Positions 23,585 to 31,963 of a stretch of DNA of 37,787 bases are shown one piece after another (the stretch's first letter is position 1; each line of letters opens with the position of its first letter). A program made the translations under genes and the position numbers. The DNA is from Victivallales bacterium (GTDB taxonomy: Bacteria > Verrucomicrobiota > Lentisphaeria > Oligosphaerales > Oligosphaeraceae). The stretch is from positions 1-37,787 of the forward strand of contig JAFZAB010000038.1 of NCBI GenBank assembly GCA_017548425.1, read 5' to 3'. A model generated the notes under the pieces. The model was not told the origin of the DNA. It did not search any database and worked only from the letters and a program-made list of their open reading frames with translations.

Positions 23585-24694
23585 CCCATCGAACGCCGTC
23601 CATTTGAGTCATTGTATGTCCATGTGCCGTTCTGTCATGGAAAATGCTCGTATTGCGCATTTTATTCATTGGGACGCTATGGGCGGGCGGAGCAGGAGGC
23701 GTATCTTCAACGCATCCTGCAAGACATGGAAAAACAGTCGGACAATTGTGCGGCGTTGCGTTCCGTCTTCATCGGCGGCGGGACGCCGACGGCGTTGGAC
23801 GACGATTTATTCGAAAGACTTTTGACTGGCATTTGCAGTTACTTCCGCTTTTCCAATGACATGGAATGGACGGTGGAATCCAATCCGGAGTCGCTTTCAG
23901 AGCAAAAAATCGCCATCATGGCGATGCATGGCGTGACGCGTGTCAGCATGGGCATCCAGAGTTTCGAACCGCGAATCCGCAAGACGTTAGGGCGTTGCGG
24001 ACATCTGGAAGGTCTTGAAACAAAAGTGGATGCGTTGCGGAAGACTGGAATCCGCCATGTCAATTTTGATTTCATCTACAACGTGCCCGGACAGACGCCG
24101 GATGATTTCCGTTTGGATTTACATAAAGCCTTGCAATTGAAGCCTGATCATCTGTCCGCATATGCCTTGACCATTGAAGAGGGAACGCCGTTGGCGTCGC
24201 ATGGAACATGTGTGAACGATGATGACTTTCCTGAATATTGGCGGTTTGCCGATGAGATTCTGGCGGAAGGCGGCCTGCGACGCTATGAGATTTCCAATTT
24301 CGCGAAGCCCGCCTGTGAGTGCCGTCATAACAACGACATATGGCATGGCGGGACATATCTGGGCATCGGCCCGGCGGCGACGTCATTTGACGGAATGGAC
24401 CGTTGGACACAAGTTTCAAATCTATCGAAATGGCTAGAAAACGAGGCTGCTGAAATGGACATTTTGCCGTCGGGCAAACGGGACGCGGAGATTTTGGCGT
24501 TTGGCATGCGGACGGTTGACGGATGGACATGGCGGCAGTTTGCGGAAATCGTTGGCACTGACGCAAAAACGCTTCGTGGAAAAGAGCTTGAACGGTTGGA
24601 ACGGCTTGGTCTTGTCACAATTGACGACAAAGGCTTCCGCCCGACTGCGCAGGGATTGCTTTTTAATGACGAAATTGTGATGGAATTGCTTTAA
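23582..24694 (+). CDS. hemW: HemW-like radical SAM protein
   Basis: 370 residues from the GTG at 23582 (373 from a TTG at 23573). Radical-SAM CxxxCxxC motif is Cys18, Cys22, Cys25 in PFCHGKCSYCAFYS, without the fourth cysteine of true HemN, which marks the HemW group. GGGTPTALD, VNFDFIYNVPGQTPDDF and SAYALTIEEGTPL are family segments. HemW proteins bind heme and may insert it into membrane enzymes; older annotation as oxygen-independent coproporphyrinogen oxidase is misleading. No Shine-Dalgarno is visible: the start is embedded in a heptamer array, so either start codon may be used weakly. Confidence 0.85.
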   Translation: MPIERRPFESLYVHVPFCHGKCSYCAFYSLGRYGRAEQEAYLQRILQDMEKQSDNCAALRSVFIGGGTPTALDDDLFERLLTGICSYFRFSNDMEWTVESNPESLSEQKIAIMAMHGVTRVSMGIQSFEPRIRKTLGRCGHLEGLETKVDALRKTGIRHVNFDFIYNVPGQTPDDFRLDLHKALQLKPDHLSAYALTIEEGTPLASHGTCVNDDDFPEYWRFADEILAEGGLRRYEISNFAKPACECRHNNDIWHGGTYLGIGPAATSFDGMDRWTQVSNLSKWLENEAAEMDILPSGKRDAEILAFGMRTVDGWTWRQFAEIVGTDAKTLRGKELERLERLGLVTIDDKGFRPTAQGLLFNDEIVMELL

Positions 24695-24700
24695 AATTAT

Positions 24701-24729
24701 TTGCTTATTGCATTTCAAACAACTATATT
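24701..24729 (+). promoter_or_regulatory. Candidate sigma-70-like promoter of the tldD-tldE genes
   Basis: TTGCTT (24701-24706), 17-nt spacer, TATATT (24724-24729), 31 nt upstream of the ATG. Box quality and spacing are good and the region is AT-rich. Confidence 0.5.
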
Positions 24730-24760
24730 ATTAATTTTATAACATTGTGTATGGAGATTA

Positions 24761-26173
24761 ATGGCCTTGAGTGGCCGAAGAATCCATGGATTTTTGAAGG
24801 TCGATATGAAACAACGATTGCAGGATGCATTGAAAAAAGCGAACGCGGATTACGCGGAGATTCGTTTTGAAGAAAACGACGGCACGAATTTCGCCTATCG
24901 TGGCAAGGAATTGGAGGCCGCTTCAACTGCTTGCAACACAGGCGGTATCGTTCGCGCATGCAAAAACGGCGGCTGGGGAACGTGCATTTTCGATTCGCTG
25001 GACGATTTGGAACAGAAAGTGGCGGACGCTTGCGCAGACGCCGCGTTGGTCGGCAAGGAGAAGACGCAACTGGCGGAAGTCGAAGTGCCTGCCGATGTCG
25101 TCGCGCCGATCACCATGAAGCATGACTACCGTGGCGTCCCGTTTGCGGACAAGCTGGCCGTCATCAAAGAATACAACGACATCATCCTGGGGCAGAAGGG
25201 GATGGAGTCGAGTTCCGTCAGCTATTCGGAACAGTTCAGAAGAGTTTATTTCGCTTCGACGCGCGGCAACTATTTCATGGAAGAGCGGCCGCGGATCACG
25301 TTGGCTCTGGCCGGCGTGGCCCGTGACGGTTCGCAAGTTCAGCGCGCCCATGAGAGCTTTTCTTCGACGGACGACTACAATGTCGTTTTGAACCGTCAGG
25401 ACACGGCGTTGGAAGTCGCGCAGCGGACGTTGGATCTGCTGAAGGCTCCGAAATGCGATGGCGGCCGTTACACGGTCATCATGAATCCCGTGTTCGCGGG
25501 CGTGTTCGCGCATGAAGCTTTCGGTCATCTGAGCGAAGCGGACTTCCTGTTCGAAAATCCGCAGATGCGCGATTTGATGAAAATCGGCCGTGTGATGGGC
25601 AATACGGATTTGAACATCACGGACGACGGGACGTTGGCGACGCTGCTCGGCAGCCAGATGGTGGATGACGAAGGCACGCCGATGACGCGGACGCATCTGA
25701 TCAAAGACGGCATTCTGGCGGGCCATCTCCATTCGTTGGAGACGGCGGCCAAGATGGGCGAGAAGCCGACCGGCAACGCCCGCGCCATCCATCGTGGCTG
25801 CTGTCCGATCGTCCGCATGACCAACACGTTCATCGAGCCCGGCAAGCAGACGAAGGAAGAGCTGTTCGCGGGAGTTGATGACGGCATCTATGCCTGCGGC
25901 GCCTTCGGCGGTCAGACGATGATGGAAATGTTCACGTTCTCCGCAGCGTACGGCTACCGCATCCGCAACGGACAGATTTGCGAACTCCTGCGCGACATCG
26001 TCTTGACGGGAAATGTTTTCGAGACGTTGAAGGATATCGACGGCATCGCCGACGACCTGCTGCTTCCGCAGCATGGCGGCGGTTGCGGCAAAGGCGGGCA
26101 GGCGCCACTGCCGGTGACGTGCGGTGCGCCGCATATCCGCATCCGGAATGCAGTTGTCGGCGGCAAGGCGTAA
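24761..26173 (+). CDS. tldD: TldD metalloprotease subunit
   Basis: 470 residues. The zinc motif HExxxH is intact as HEAFGH (His251, Glu252, His256), and the C-terminal CGKGGQAPLPVTCGAPHIRIRN is TldD-specific. In the heterodimer with TldE, TldD is the catalytic subunit, unwinding and cleaving small peptides such as leader peptides of modified microcins or CcdA-like antitoxins. Start: ATG at 24761 has GGAG five bases upstream; an ATG 15 codons later (24806), preceded by GAAGG, would fit homologues that begin near KQRLQDALKKA, so the first 15 residues are uncertain. The tldE gene follows 44 nt downstream. Confidence 0.93.
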   Translation: MALSGRRIHGFLKVDMKQRLQDALKKANADYAEIRFEENDGTNFAYRGKELEAASTACNTGGIVRACKNGGWGTCIFDSLDDLEQKVADACADAALVGKEKTQLAEVEVPADVVAPITMKHDYRGVPFADKLAVIKEYNDIILGQKGMESSSVSYSEQFRRVYFASTRGNYFMEERPRITLALAGVARDGSQVQRAHESFSSTDDYNVVLNRQDTALEVAQRTLDLLKAPKCDGGRYTVIMNPVFAGVFAHEAFGHLSEADFLFENPQMRDLMKIGRVMGNTDLNITDDGTLATLLGSQMVDDEGTPMTRTHLIKDGILAGHLHSLETAAKMGEKPTGNARAIHRGCCPIVRMTNTFIEPGKQTKEELFAGVDDGIYACGAFGGQTMMEMFTFSAAYGYRIRNGQICELLRDIVLTGNVFETLKDIDGIADDLLLPQHGGGCGKGGQAPLPVTCGAPHIRIRNAVVGGKA

Positions 26174-26217
26174 TGGCTGGACAAAAGGTCGTGTAAACAC
26201 AGTTTTCAGGAAACAAC

Positions 26218-27537
26218 ATGCGTACATCATATATTGATAAAATGAGCCCGAGGATCAAGGCCGGGCTGGAGCTTGCGGAGAAGCTTGGCGCCAGTGCGGC
26301 GCGCATCACGTTCAACCATCACGAGTATCGTGGCTGCTCGTTCGAATCCGGCCGTTTGAAGAACACGGAAGGCGAGGAGGCCATGGGTTACCATGTCATG
26401 GTCATCGTCAATGGCCGTCGCGGCAATGCGTCCGGCAACGTTCCTGAAGCGATGGAAGACATGGTCCGCCGTGCGATTGATTTGGCGCATGTCGGTGCGA
26501 ATGCGCATTACAGCAAATTTCCGAAACCTGTTGCGTATCAAGATATTAAACATCATTCGGACAGTGTGCTGAAGCTGACGCGTGATTCAATGGTGACGGA
26601 CTGCCAGGAGATCGTCGATTATCTGAAAGGCGTTGACGACACGCTGGATATCAGCGCCAGTGCGGGGCGTTCGGAAGGCGAGGGAATCATCGCGAACAAC
26701 GCGGGCATGTTCGAAGTCAACCGCGACACGCATTGGTCTCTTGGCGGCGGCGTCCAGAAGACGACAGGCACGGACATGCTGTTCGCGCATGCCTATCGCG
26801 GCTGGCAGGAAGTCAACGGACTTTACGACAAAGAATACGTCAAGCGGACGATTGAGACGGATCTGCGCAGGGCTTCCCGTCAGGCTCAACTTTCGGATGG
26901 CTCCTATCCTGTCATCATTCCGCCGCAGTTCCTTGGCGGTTTCCTGTCGCCTGTCATCGGCGGCATGAACGGCCGGAATGTCTATAAAGGCACGTCTCCA
27001 TTGAAAGACAAGCTTGGCAAGCAGATCGCGGCGGCGAATTTCAGCATAGAGGACAATCCGTTCGTGGACTACTGCCCGCAGTCAGACAGCTATGACGGCG
27101 CGGGAATTCCCGCGCAACGTCGTTTCCTTGTGAAAGACGGCGTGCTGCAGCTTTTCCTCTACGATTTGGACACGGCCGGAATGGCCGGCGCGGAACCGAC
27201 GGGCAACGACAACTGCTCGCCGCATGCCGCGCGCGTCCTGCCCGGCAGCGAGACGTCGGACGAATTGTTCAAGAGCGTGAAACGCGGCCTGTTCATCAAG
27301 CAGTTGCTTGGTTTCGGACAGGGCAATCTCGCCAATGGCGATTTCTCCGCGAACGTGGCTTTGGGCTATGTCATTGAAAACGGCGAAATCGTCGGTCGTC
27401 TGAAGAACGCAATGGTCGCGGGAAACATCTTCGACCTTCTGATGGGCGATGTCCGGATCAGTTCGGACGTGGATGCGCAGTTGCAGCAGCCGTATCTGCT
27501 GGTTCCGAATGTCTCGGTGGTTTCCGCCAAGGGATGA
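26218..27537 (+). CDS. tldE: TldE/PmbA, non-catalytic partner of TldD
   Basis: 439 residues of the TldD/PmbA fold but without an HExxxH motif, which defines TldE. Recognisable pieces are GASAARITFNHHEYRGCSFESGRLKN (split over 25-48), GDGSYPVII-type SDGSYPVIIPPQFLGGFL, DLDTAGMAGAEPTGND and the C-terminal GNIFDLLMGDVRISSD. It forms the heterodimer chamber with TldD that admits unfolded peptides. AGGA six bases before the ATG. No adjacent modified-peptide precursor gene was recognised on either strand. Confidence 0.93.
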   Translation: MRTSYIDKMSPRIKAGLELAEKLGASAARITFNHHEYRGCSFESGRLKNTEGEEAMGYHVMVIVNGRRGNASGNVPEAMEDMVRRAIDLAHVGANAHYSKFPKPVAYQDIKHHSDSVLKLTRDSMVTDCQEIVDYLKGVDDTLDISASAGRSEGEGIIANNAGMFEVNRDTHWSLGGGVQKTTGTDMLFAHAYRGWQEVNGLYDKEYVKRTIETDLRRASRQAQLSDGSYPVIIPPQFLGGFLSPVIGGMNGRNVYKGTSPLKDKLGKQIAAANFSIEDNPFVDYCPQSDSYDGAGIPAQRRFLVKDGVLQLFLYDLDTAGMAGAEPTGNDNCSPHAARVLPGSETSDELFKSVKRGLFIKQLLGFGQGNLANGDFSANVALGYVIENGEIVGRLKNAMVAGNIFDLLMGDVRISSDVDAQLQQPYLLVPNVSVVSAKG

Positions 27538-27552
27538 AAGTCGCATAAAAGC

Positions 27553-27569
27553 CCCGCAGAACATGCGGG
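27553..27569. repeat. Small hairpin between tldE and the fusion gene
   Basis: CCCGCA (27553-27558), loop GAACA, TGCGGG (27564-27569), 14 nt before the next start. No T-run, so not a classic terminator; could modulate translation of the following gene. Confidence 0.35.
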
Positions 27570-27582
27570 CGGTTGGAACAGA

Positions 27583-28614
27583 ATGGATATTGAAGACAAA
27601 ATCATGACATTGGAGCAAGCCGTTGCTTGGCACGGCAAGCTGAAGGCCGAAGGCCGGAAGCTTGTCGCGACGAACGGCGTGTTCGACCTGCTTCATCGCG
27701 GCCATGCGGAATATCTCGCGAAGGCCGCGCAGGCGGGCGACGCGCTGTTGGTGGCCATCAACAGCGACGAATCCGTCCGTCGGATCAAGGGGCCGTCCCG
27801 TCCGATCGTGACGGAGGGCGACCGTGCGTATCTGCTTGCATGCATGTCATTTGTCGATGCCGTCGTCATCTTTGCTGAAGATACGGCGACGAATACGCTG
27901 GCGGCCGTCCGCCCGGAGATCTACGCGAAGGGAGGCGACTACACGGAGGAGACGCTGGTTCGCGAAGAGTATTTTGTCATGAAAGAGTTTGTGGAGAAGT
28001 TCGTGTTCATTCCGTTTGTGGCGGGTCGTTCGACGACTTCGACGATCCGGAAGGTCAACGGCGGGGCGATGGGGGAATCAGCGGAAGCCACAGACAGTGG
28101 TTTGAATCCGAAACTGAATCTTCTGTATGGCCGTCGCAGCGTGCGGCAATACCAGAAACGTCCCGTTGGGGATGATTTGGTTCAGGAGCTTCTTAAGGCG
28201 GCGATGGCGGCGCCATCTGCCTGCTGCAAGGATCCATGGCATTTCATTGTTTTGAAGAAAGAAGAGACGCGCAGGCAGGTTGCCGCGCTGTTGAAGAACG
28301 GCGGCTTTCTGGCTGACGCTCCGATGGGATTTGTCGTCTGTGGCGACCTGACGAAGGCGCATGGCGGTGAATTGTCGTATCTTCTGCAGGATTGTTCGGC
28401 GGCCACGGAGAATCTTCTTCTGGCGGCGCATGGACTTTCCCTAGGAGGATGTTGGCTTGGTGTCCATCCACGTTTGGAGCGTGTGGAGGGGATTCGGCGG
28501 CTGCTGGATCTTCCAGACACGATGATTCCTGTCGCGGCGGTCGCCATTGGGTGGCCCGCGCAGGATTTGAAGATAAGAACGCGTTTCCGCAAGGATGCGG
28601 TCACGGAGCGATAA
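27583..28614 (+). CDS. Fusion: heptose-phosphate adenylyltransferase (HldE C-domain type) with nitroreductase
   Basis: 343 residues in one uninterrupted frame. Residues 1-160 are an HldE/RfaE-type cytidylyltransferase-fold domain: NGVFDLLHRGHAEYL (31-45, nucleotide-binding HRGH at 38-41), AKGGDYTEE and the RSTTSTI motif (149-155), expected to make ADP-heptose from heptose-1-phosphate and ATP. Residues 178-343 are a nitroreductase: YGRRSVRQYQKRPV (FMN-phosphate-binding Arg), MAAPSACCKDPWHF, LAAHGLSLGGCWLGVHP. Linker 161-177 is short and acidic. An internal ATG (codon 163) lacks a Shine-Dalgarno. The kinase half of HldE is not in the window. No family of this architecture is known to me. Ties to the GT9 heptosyltransferase at 15516 for LPS biosynthesis. 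Confidence 0.85.
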   Translation: MDIEDKIMTLEQAVAWHGKLKAEGRKLVATNGVFDLLHRGHAEYLAKAAQAGDALLVAINSDESVRRIKGPSRPIVTEGDRAYLLACMSFVDAVVIFAEDTATNTLAAVRPEIYAKGGDYTEETLVREEYFVMKEFVEKFVFIPFVAGRSTTSTIRKVNGGAMGESAEATDSGLNPKLNLLYGRRSVRQYQKRPVGDDLVQELLKAAMAAPSACCKDPWHFIVLKKEETRRQVAALLKNGGFLADAPMGFVVCGDLTKAHGGELSYLLQDCSAATENLLLAAHGLSLGGCWLGVHPRLERVEGIRRLLDLPDTMIPVAAVAIGWPAQDLKIRTRFRKDAVTER

Positions 28615-28630
28615 TACAGTGGAGAAGAAG

Positions 28631-31600
28631 ATGCAGGGAATGTCCGACACATTGTTAGGAGGACGCTACAAAGTGATCGAAACGTTTGATCGCGGGTTAA
28701 AATGCCGCGATGAGCAAACGAACACGTTTGTCTGGCTGAAGCCTCTGCCGGAAGAAATTACCAATGATTCGGTATTGCTGGCGGATGCCATGCGTCGTTG
28801 TGAAACGTTGAAGAACATTCAGCATGCAGGGATTGCGAAGATGCTGGATGTACTGTCGGCGGAGAACGGCAAGACATACATGGTCATCGAGTATGTGGAA
28901 GGCATCACGTTGCGGCGTTGGATGCAGGAGCATCGTGAGGGCGGAATCGTTCCTCCAAAATTCGCCATACCGGTACTGAAGCTACTGGCCAGCGCGATTG
29001 ATGCGGCCCATGCGGCGAATGAAATCCATCGCCATCTGATGCCGGAATGCATCATGGTTGACGAAAAGGGACAGCCAAAGATTTTGAATCTGGGCATTCC
29101 GTATGTGGGCAGCGACAATGCCTGGATGCTGGAGCCGTGGAAGAGCACAGGCTGGGAGGCGTTCTATCGAGCTCCTGAGCAGTGGCGTGGCCAGATTTGC
29201 ACGACATGGACGGATTTGTACGCTTTGGGGTGCATCGCCTACGAAATGCTTTCCGGCCATGTGCCGTTCGACATTCCGGATATCAATCTGCTGCATGGCG
29301 CGGTTCTGACTGAAATGCCTCCGGCCATTATCAGCCTGGCTGTCGCCGCGCAGGGGACGATTGCCAGAAGTCTTGCCAAGCGTGGCAGCGAACGTTTCAC
29401 CAGCTGCGAAGATTATATTCGTTCATTGTCTTTTGAGACGGCGCAGACGACGACGGTTCCCAAAACAGTCACCGGCAATGTGCCGAAGGTCAATCAGCCG
29501 TATGCCGTTCCGGATATGCCGAACGGTGTATGGACGGCGACGACGGCCGCCGCCGCTGTCGCAGCCACTTCCAATACGCGGAATACGGGAACCATCAGAG
29601 GGATTACAAGAGGCATCCCGATCGCTCTTCCCAATATGCCGAACACTGGTACGGTCAGAAACATCACAGGGCCTCTCAAGACCGGCCCCGTAACTGGCCG
29701 CTATGGCAAAACAGGCCCGATCACAGGCAAATATACGAGAACCCATACCCATATTCTTTCGAACGCCAACGAAGAAATCTACGGTGTGTGGAGCGATGAA
29801 TCCAAAGGGGTGAAAAGCGTTCTGTTCAGGGTTGTCCTTCCCTTGATTCTCATCTCGGTGATTGCGGCGTTGATGTATTATCTCATCGTGAAGCAGGCTG
29901 AGACTTTGGATGAAACGGTCATTCCGCGTTCGGATATCGAACAGTATCAGGATATGACTCCTTTCGACATGTCTAACTTTGGTTCTTCAGAGGAGGAAAA
30001 GGCAGACGAAACCAAGGATGACGAACAAAAGGAGGATTCGGAGAATGACTCTCAGAAGCCTTCGGAAAATTCCTCTGAGAATCAGACGGATGATTCATCC
30101 AAAACAGACAATCAACCTCCAAAAGAAGATGAGAAAAACGATGATTCGAATCAAGAGGTGAAACCAGATGGTGACTCGCCTCATACGGACAAACCGTCTT
30201 CTGATGATGATTCATCGTCGATGAAAAACGACGATGAATCAACGGACGCGAATACCATGACCGCCAATCAGGATGAGACTCCGCAACCGCTGACACCGCA
30301 GGAAGCCACTAGAACAGAAGCTGCAACGGACAATGTCCCCAAGCGTAGTTCGTCAGTTCGTTCAGGCTTTGGAAAGGCTTATATCGAGGCGACCATTCAT
30401 GATAAAACGATCAAAGGCGCGAAATTGACGGTTGAGGAAAAAACATATTGGAATTCCGTGGAGATAGAAGCGTTTGCTCCTGATCTGCACAAAGTGGAAG
30501 TCACGGCGGAATATATTGATGAACACCATGTTTCCTATCGAGGAAAGAAGACATTTACAATTGACTGGGTTGGCAGACAAAAAATTCAAGTCGAGATGGT
30601 AAGGGAAGACGGCGTCGCAAAGATCGTGGCGATAGCGGATGGCAAGCCGCTGGACGGGGCGGATGTCTATATTGATGGACGGTTGTACAAGACACCGAAA
30701 TGTGAAATTGAGGCGACCTTGGGCATTGAGCGGAAAGTCGAAGCCAAGGCGTTTTTCAAGGATGACAAGAAAGGTCTGTTGTTCGGGTCGCAGTCGTTTG
30801 TCATTGACTGGAAAGGGGTGAAGACCATTTATGTGGAGATGAAGGAACGGAAGGCGGTTGCGTCGGCGGAACAGTCGGTCAGGCTTCTGCCGTTGAATGT
30901 TGATGATTTGGCTGATGGTTCAGCGGAAAAAGCCATGGCCGCATCGTATTCGGCTGACGGCGGAAAAGCATCCACCGACCAGAGTTCCGTGCCGAAGGAC
31001 GCAGGAGTCGATGGAATCAACAAGCCGATGTTCATGGAATTGATTTGGGTGGATTCCGGCAGTTTTGAAATGGGCAGCGATTCCAAAGACGCCAAAAAGG
31101 ATGAGAAGCCGCGTCATACCGTGCAGATTTCCAATGGCTTCTGGCTCGGAAAATACGAAGTGACGCAGGAGGAATATTGTGCGATGGCGCGTTATGCGGG
31201 GCTGGATGACGACCATTCGAAATACGTCGGCGCGCGTTTGCCAGTTGATTCGATTACCAAAAAAGAAGCTGAAAAATGGTGTGAAGCCTTGACGCGCAAG
31301 GAGCGCGATGCGGGGCGGTTGCCGTTTGGATACGAATATCGTCTTCCGACGGAGGCTGAATGGGAGTTCGCCGCAAGAGGCGGCCGGAAAAGCCGCGGAT
31401 ATCTGTTCAGCGGCAGCAACAAGCTGATAGATGTCGCTTGGTTTGACGCCAATAGAGGCACTGAAGACGGCACGCGAGAAGTCGGTGGCAAGGAAAAGAA
31501 CGAGCTTGGCTTCTATGACATGAGCGGCAATGTCCGCGAATGGTGCCATGATTTTTACGAAGCCTACTCATTGAAGCCTGTGACGGATCCGATGGGACGC

Positions 31601-31744
31601 GGTAGCAAGGTGATGGCTCGCGGCGGCAGCTGGCGTAACAATACGAACGGCAGCCGTGTGACGGAGCGCGCGAGTTACGAGCCGAACAAAGCGGATGATT
31701 TCATTGGTTTCCGCGTTGCGTTGGCGCCTGTCCTGCCGGAATAA
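28631..31744 (+). CDS. Transmembrane pseudokinase with acidic linker and C-terminal SUMF1/FGE-like domain
   Basis: 1037 residues from the ATG at 28631, chosen for GGAG at 28621-28624 (an earlier ATG at 28595 overlaps the previous gene). Residues 10-270: Ser/Thr-kinase-like fold with Lys37 kept (WLKPL), but no glycine loop, HRD changed to HRH (133-135) and DFG to NLG (153-155), so catalytically dead in appearance; IMVDEKGQPKIL and RAPEQW confirm homology. Residues 280-385: repeated Thr-Gly motifs (NTGTIRG, TGPVTGRYGKTGPITGKY). Residues 398-419: transmembrane helix. Residues 430-575: Asp/Glu/Ser-rich linker. Residues 583-737: two similar beta repeats, each ending FxIDWxGxxxIxVEM. Residues 800-1037: SUMF1-type fold (GSFEMGS, YEVTQEEY, RLPTEAEWEFAARGG, RGGSWRNN, GFRVA) without FGE cysteines. 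Confidence 0.85.
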   Translation: MQGMSDTLLGGRYKVIETFDRGLKCRDEQTNTFVWLKPLPEEITNDSVLLADAMRRCETLKNIQHAGIAKMLDVLSAENGKTYMVIEYVEGITLRRWMQEHREGGIVPPKFAIPVLKLLASAIDAAHAANEIHRHLMPECIMVDEKGQPKILNLGIPYVGSDNAWMLEPWKSTGWEAFYRAPEQWRGQICTTWTDLYALGCIAYEMLSGHVPFDIPDINLLHGAVLTEMPPAIISLAVAAQGTIARSLAKRGSERFTSCEDYIRSLSFETAQTTTVPKTVTGNVPKVNQPYAVPDMPNGVWTATTAAAAVAATSNTRNTGTIRGITRGIPIALPNMPNTGTVRNITGPLKTGPVTGRYGKTGPITGKYTRTHTHILSNANEEIYGVWSDESKGVKSVLFRVVLPLILISVIAALMYYLIVKQAETLDETVIPRSDIEQYQDMTPFDMSNFGSSEEEKADETKDDEQKEDSENDSQKPSENSSENQTDDSSKTDNQPPKEDEKNDDSNQEVKPDGDSPHTDKPSSDDDSSSMKNDDESTDANTMTANQDETPQPLTPQEATRTEAATDNVPKRSSSVRSGFGKAYIEATIHDKTIKGAKLTVEEKTYWNSVEIEAFAPDLHKVEVTAEYIDEHHVSYRGKKTFTIDWVGRQKIQVEMVREDGVAKIVAIADGKPLDGADVYIDGRLYKTPKCEIEATLGIERKVEAKAFFKDDKKGLLFGSQSFVIDWKGVKTIYVEMKERKAVASAEQSVRLLPLNVDDLADGSAEKAMAASYSADGGKASTDQSSVPKDAGVDGINKPMFMELIWVDSGSFEMGSDSKDAKKDEKPRHTVQISNGFWLGKYEVTQEEYCAMARYAGLDDDHSKYVGARLPVDSITKKEAEKWCEALTRKERDAGRLPFGYEYRLPTEAEWEFAARGGRKSRGYLFSGSNKLIDVAWFDANRGTEDGTREVGGKEKNELGFYDMSGNVREWCHDFYEAYSLKPVTDPMGRGSKVMARGGSWRNNTNGSRVTERASYEPNKADDFIGFRVALAPVLPE

Positions 31745-31772
31745 GCCTTTCCTCCGCTTGTCGGGTCTTGTT

Positions 31773-31851
31773 CTGGATTAGCTGGATTTTCTGGAGTTGC
31801 TGGATTCAAAAGTATCTCCAGATATTCCAGTATATCCAGTCCATCCAGTCT
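31773..31851. repeat. Quasi-palindromic array with 9-bp period
   Basis: Four direct units CTGGA(T/G)NNN (31773-31808), a 7-nt centre, then four units of the reverse complement, NTCCAGNNN (31816-31851). The halves can pair into a long imperfect hairpin. It lies 28 nt after the pseudokinase stop, before the fucosidase gene; the rest of the 219-nt spacer (31852-31963) is AT-rich with nothing further recognised. Confidence 0.85.
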
Positions 31852-31963
31852 CATTCAATATGTTTTTTTGAACGGCCTGCTTGAAAAACCATCAAACATG
31901 CGTATTGTGAAAACAGTTTTTCGTTTTGATCGTCATTGAAAGAATCACAAACAGGAGCTGAAA

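Noticed and set aside
24923-26230. 435-codon minus-strand frame opposite tldD
   Set aside because: Antisense to an unmistakable TldD with HExxxH; low-complexity Arg/His-rich translation.
31028-31744. Active formylglycine-generating enzyme for sulfatases
   Set aside because: The C-terminal catalytic cysteines of FGE are replaced (RGGSWRNNTNGS region), and no sulfatase gene is present in the window.
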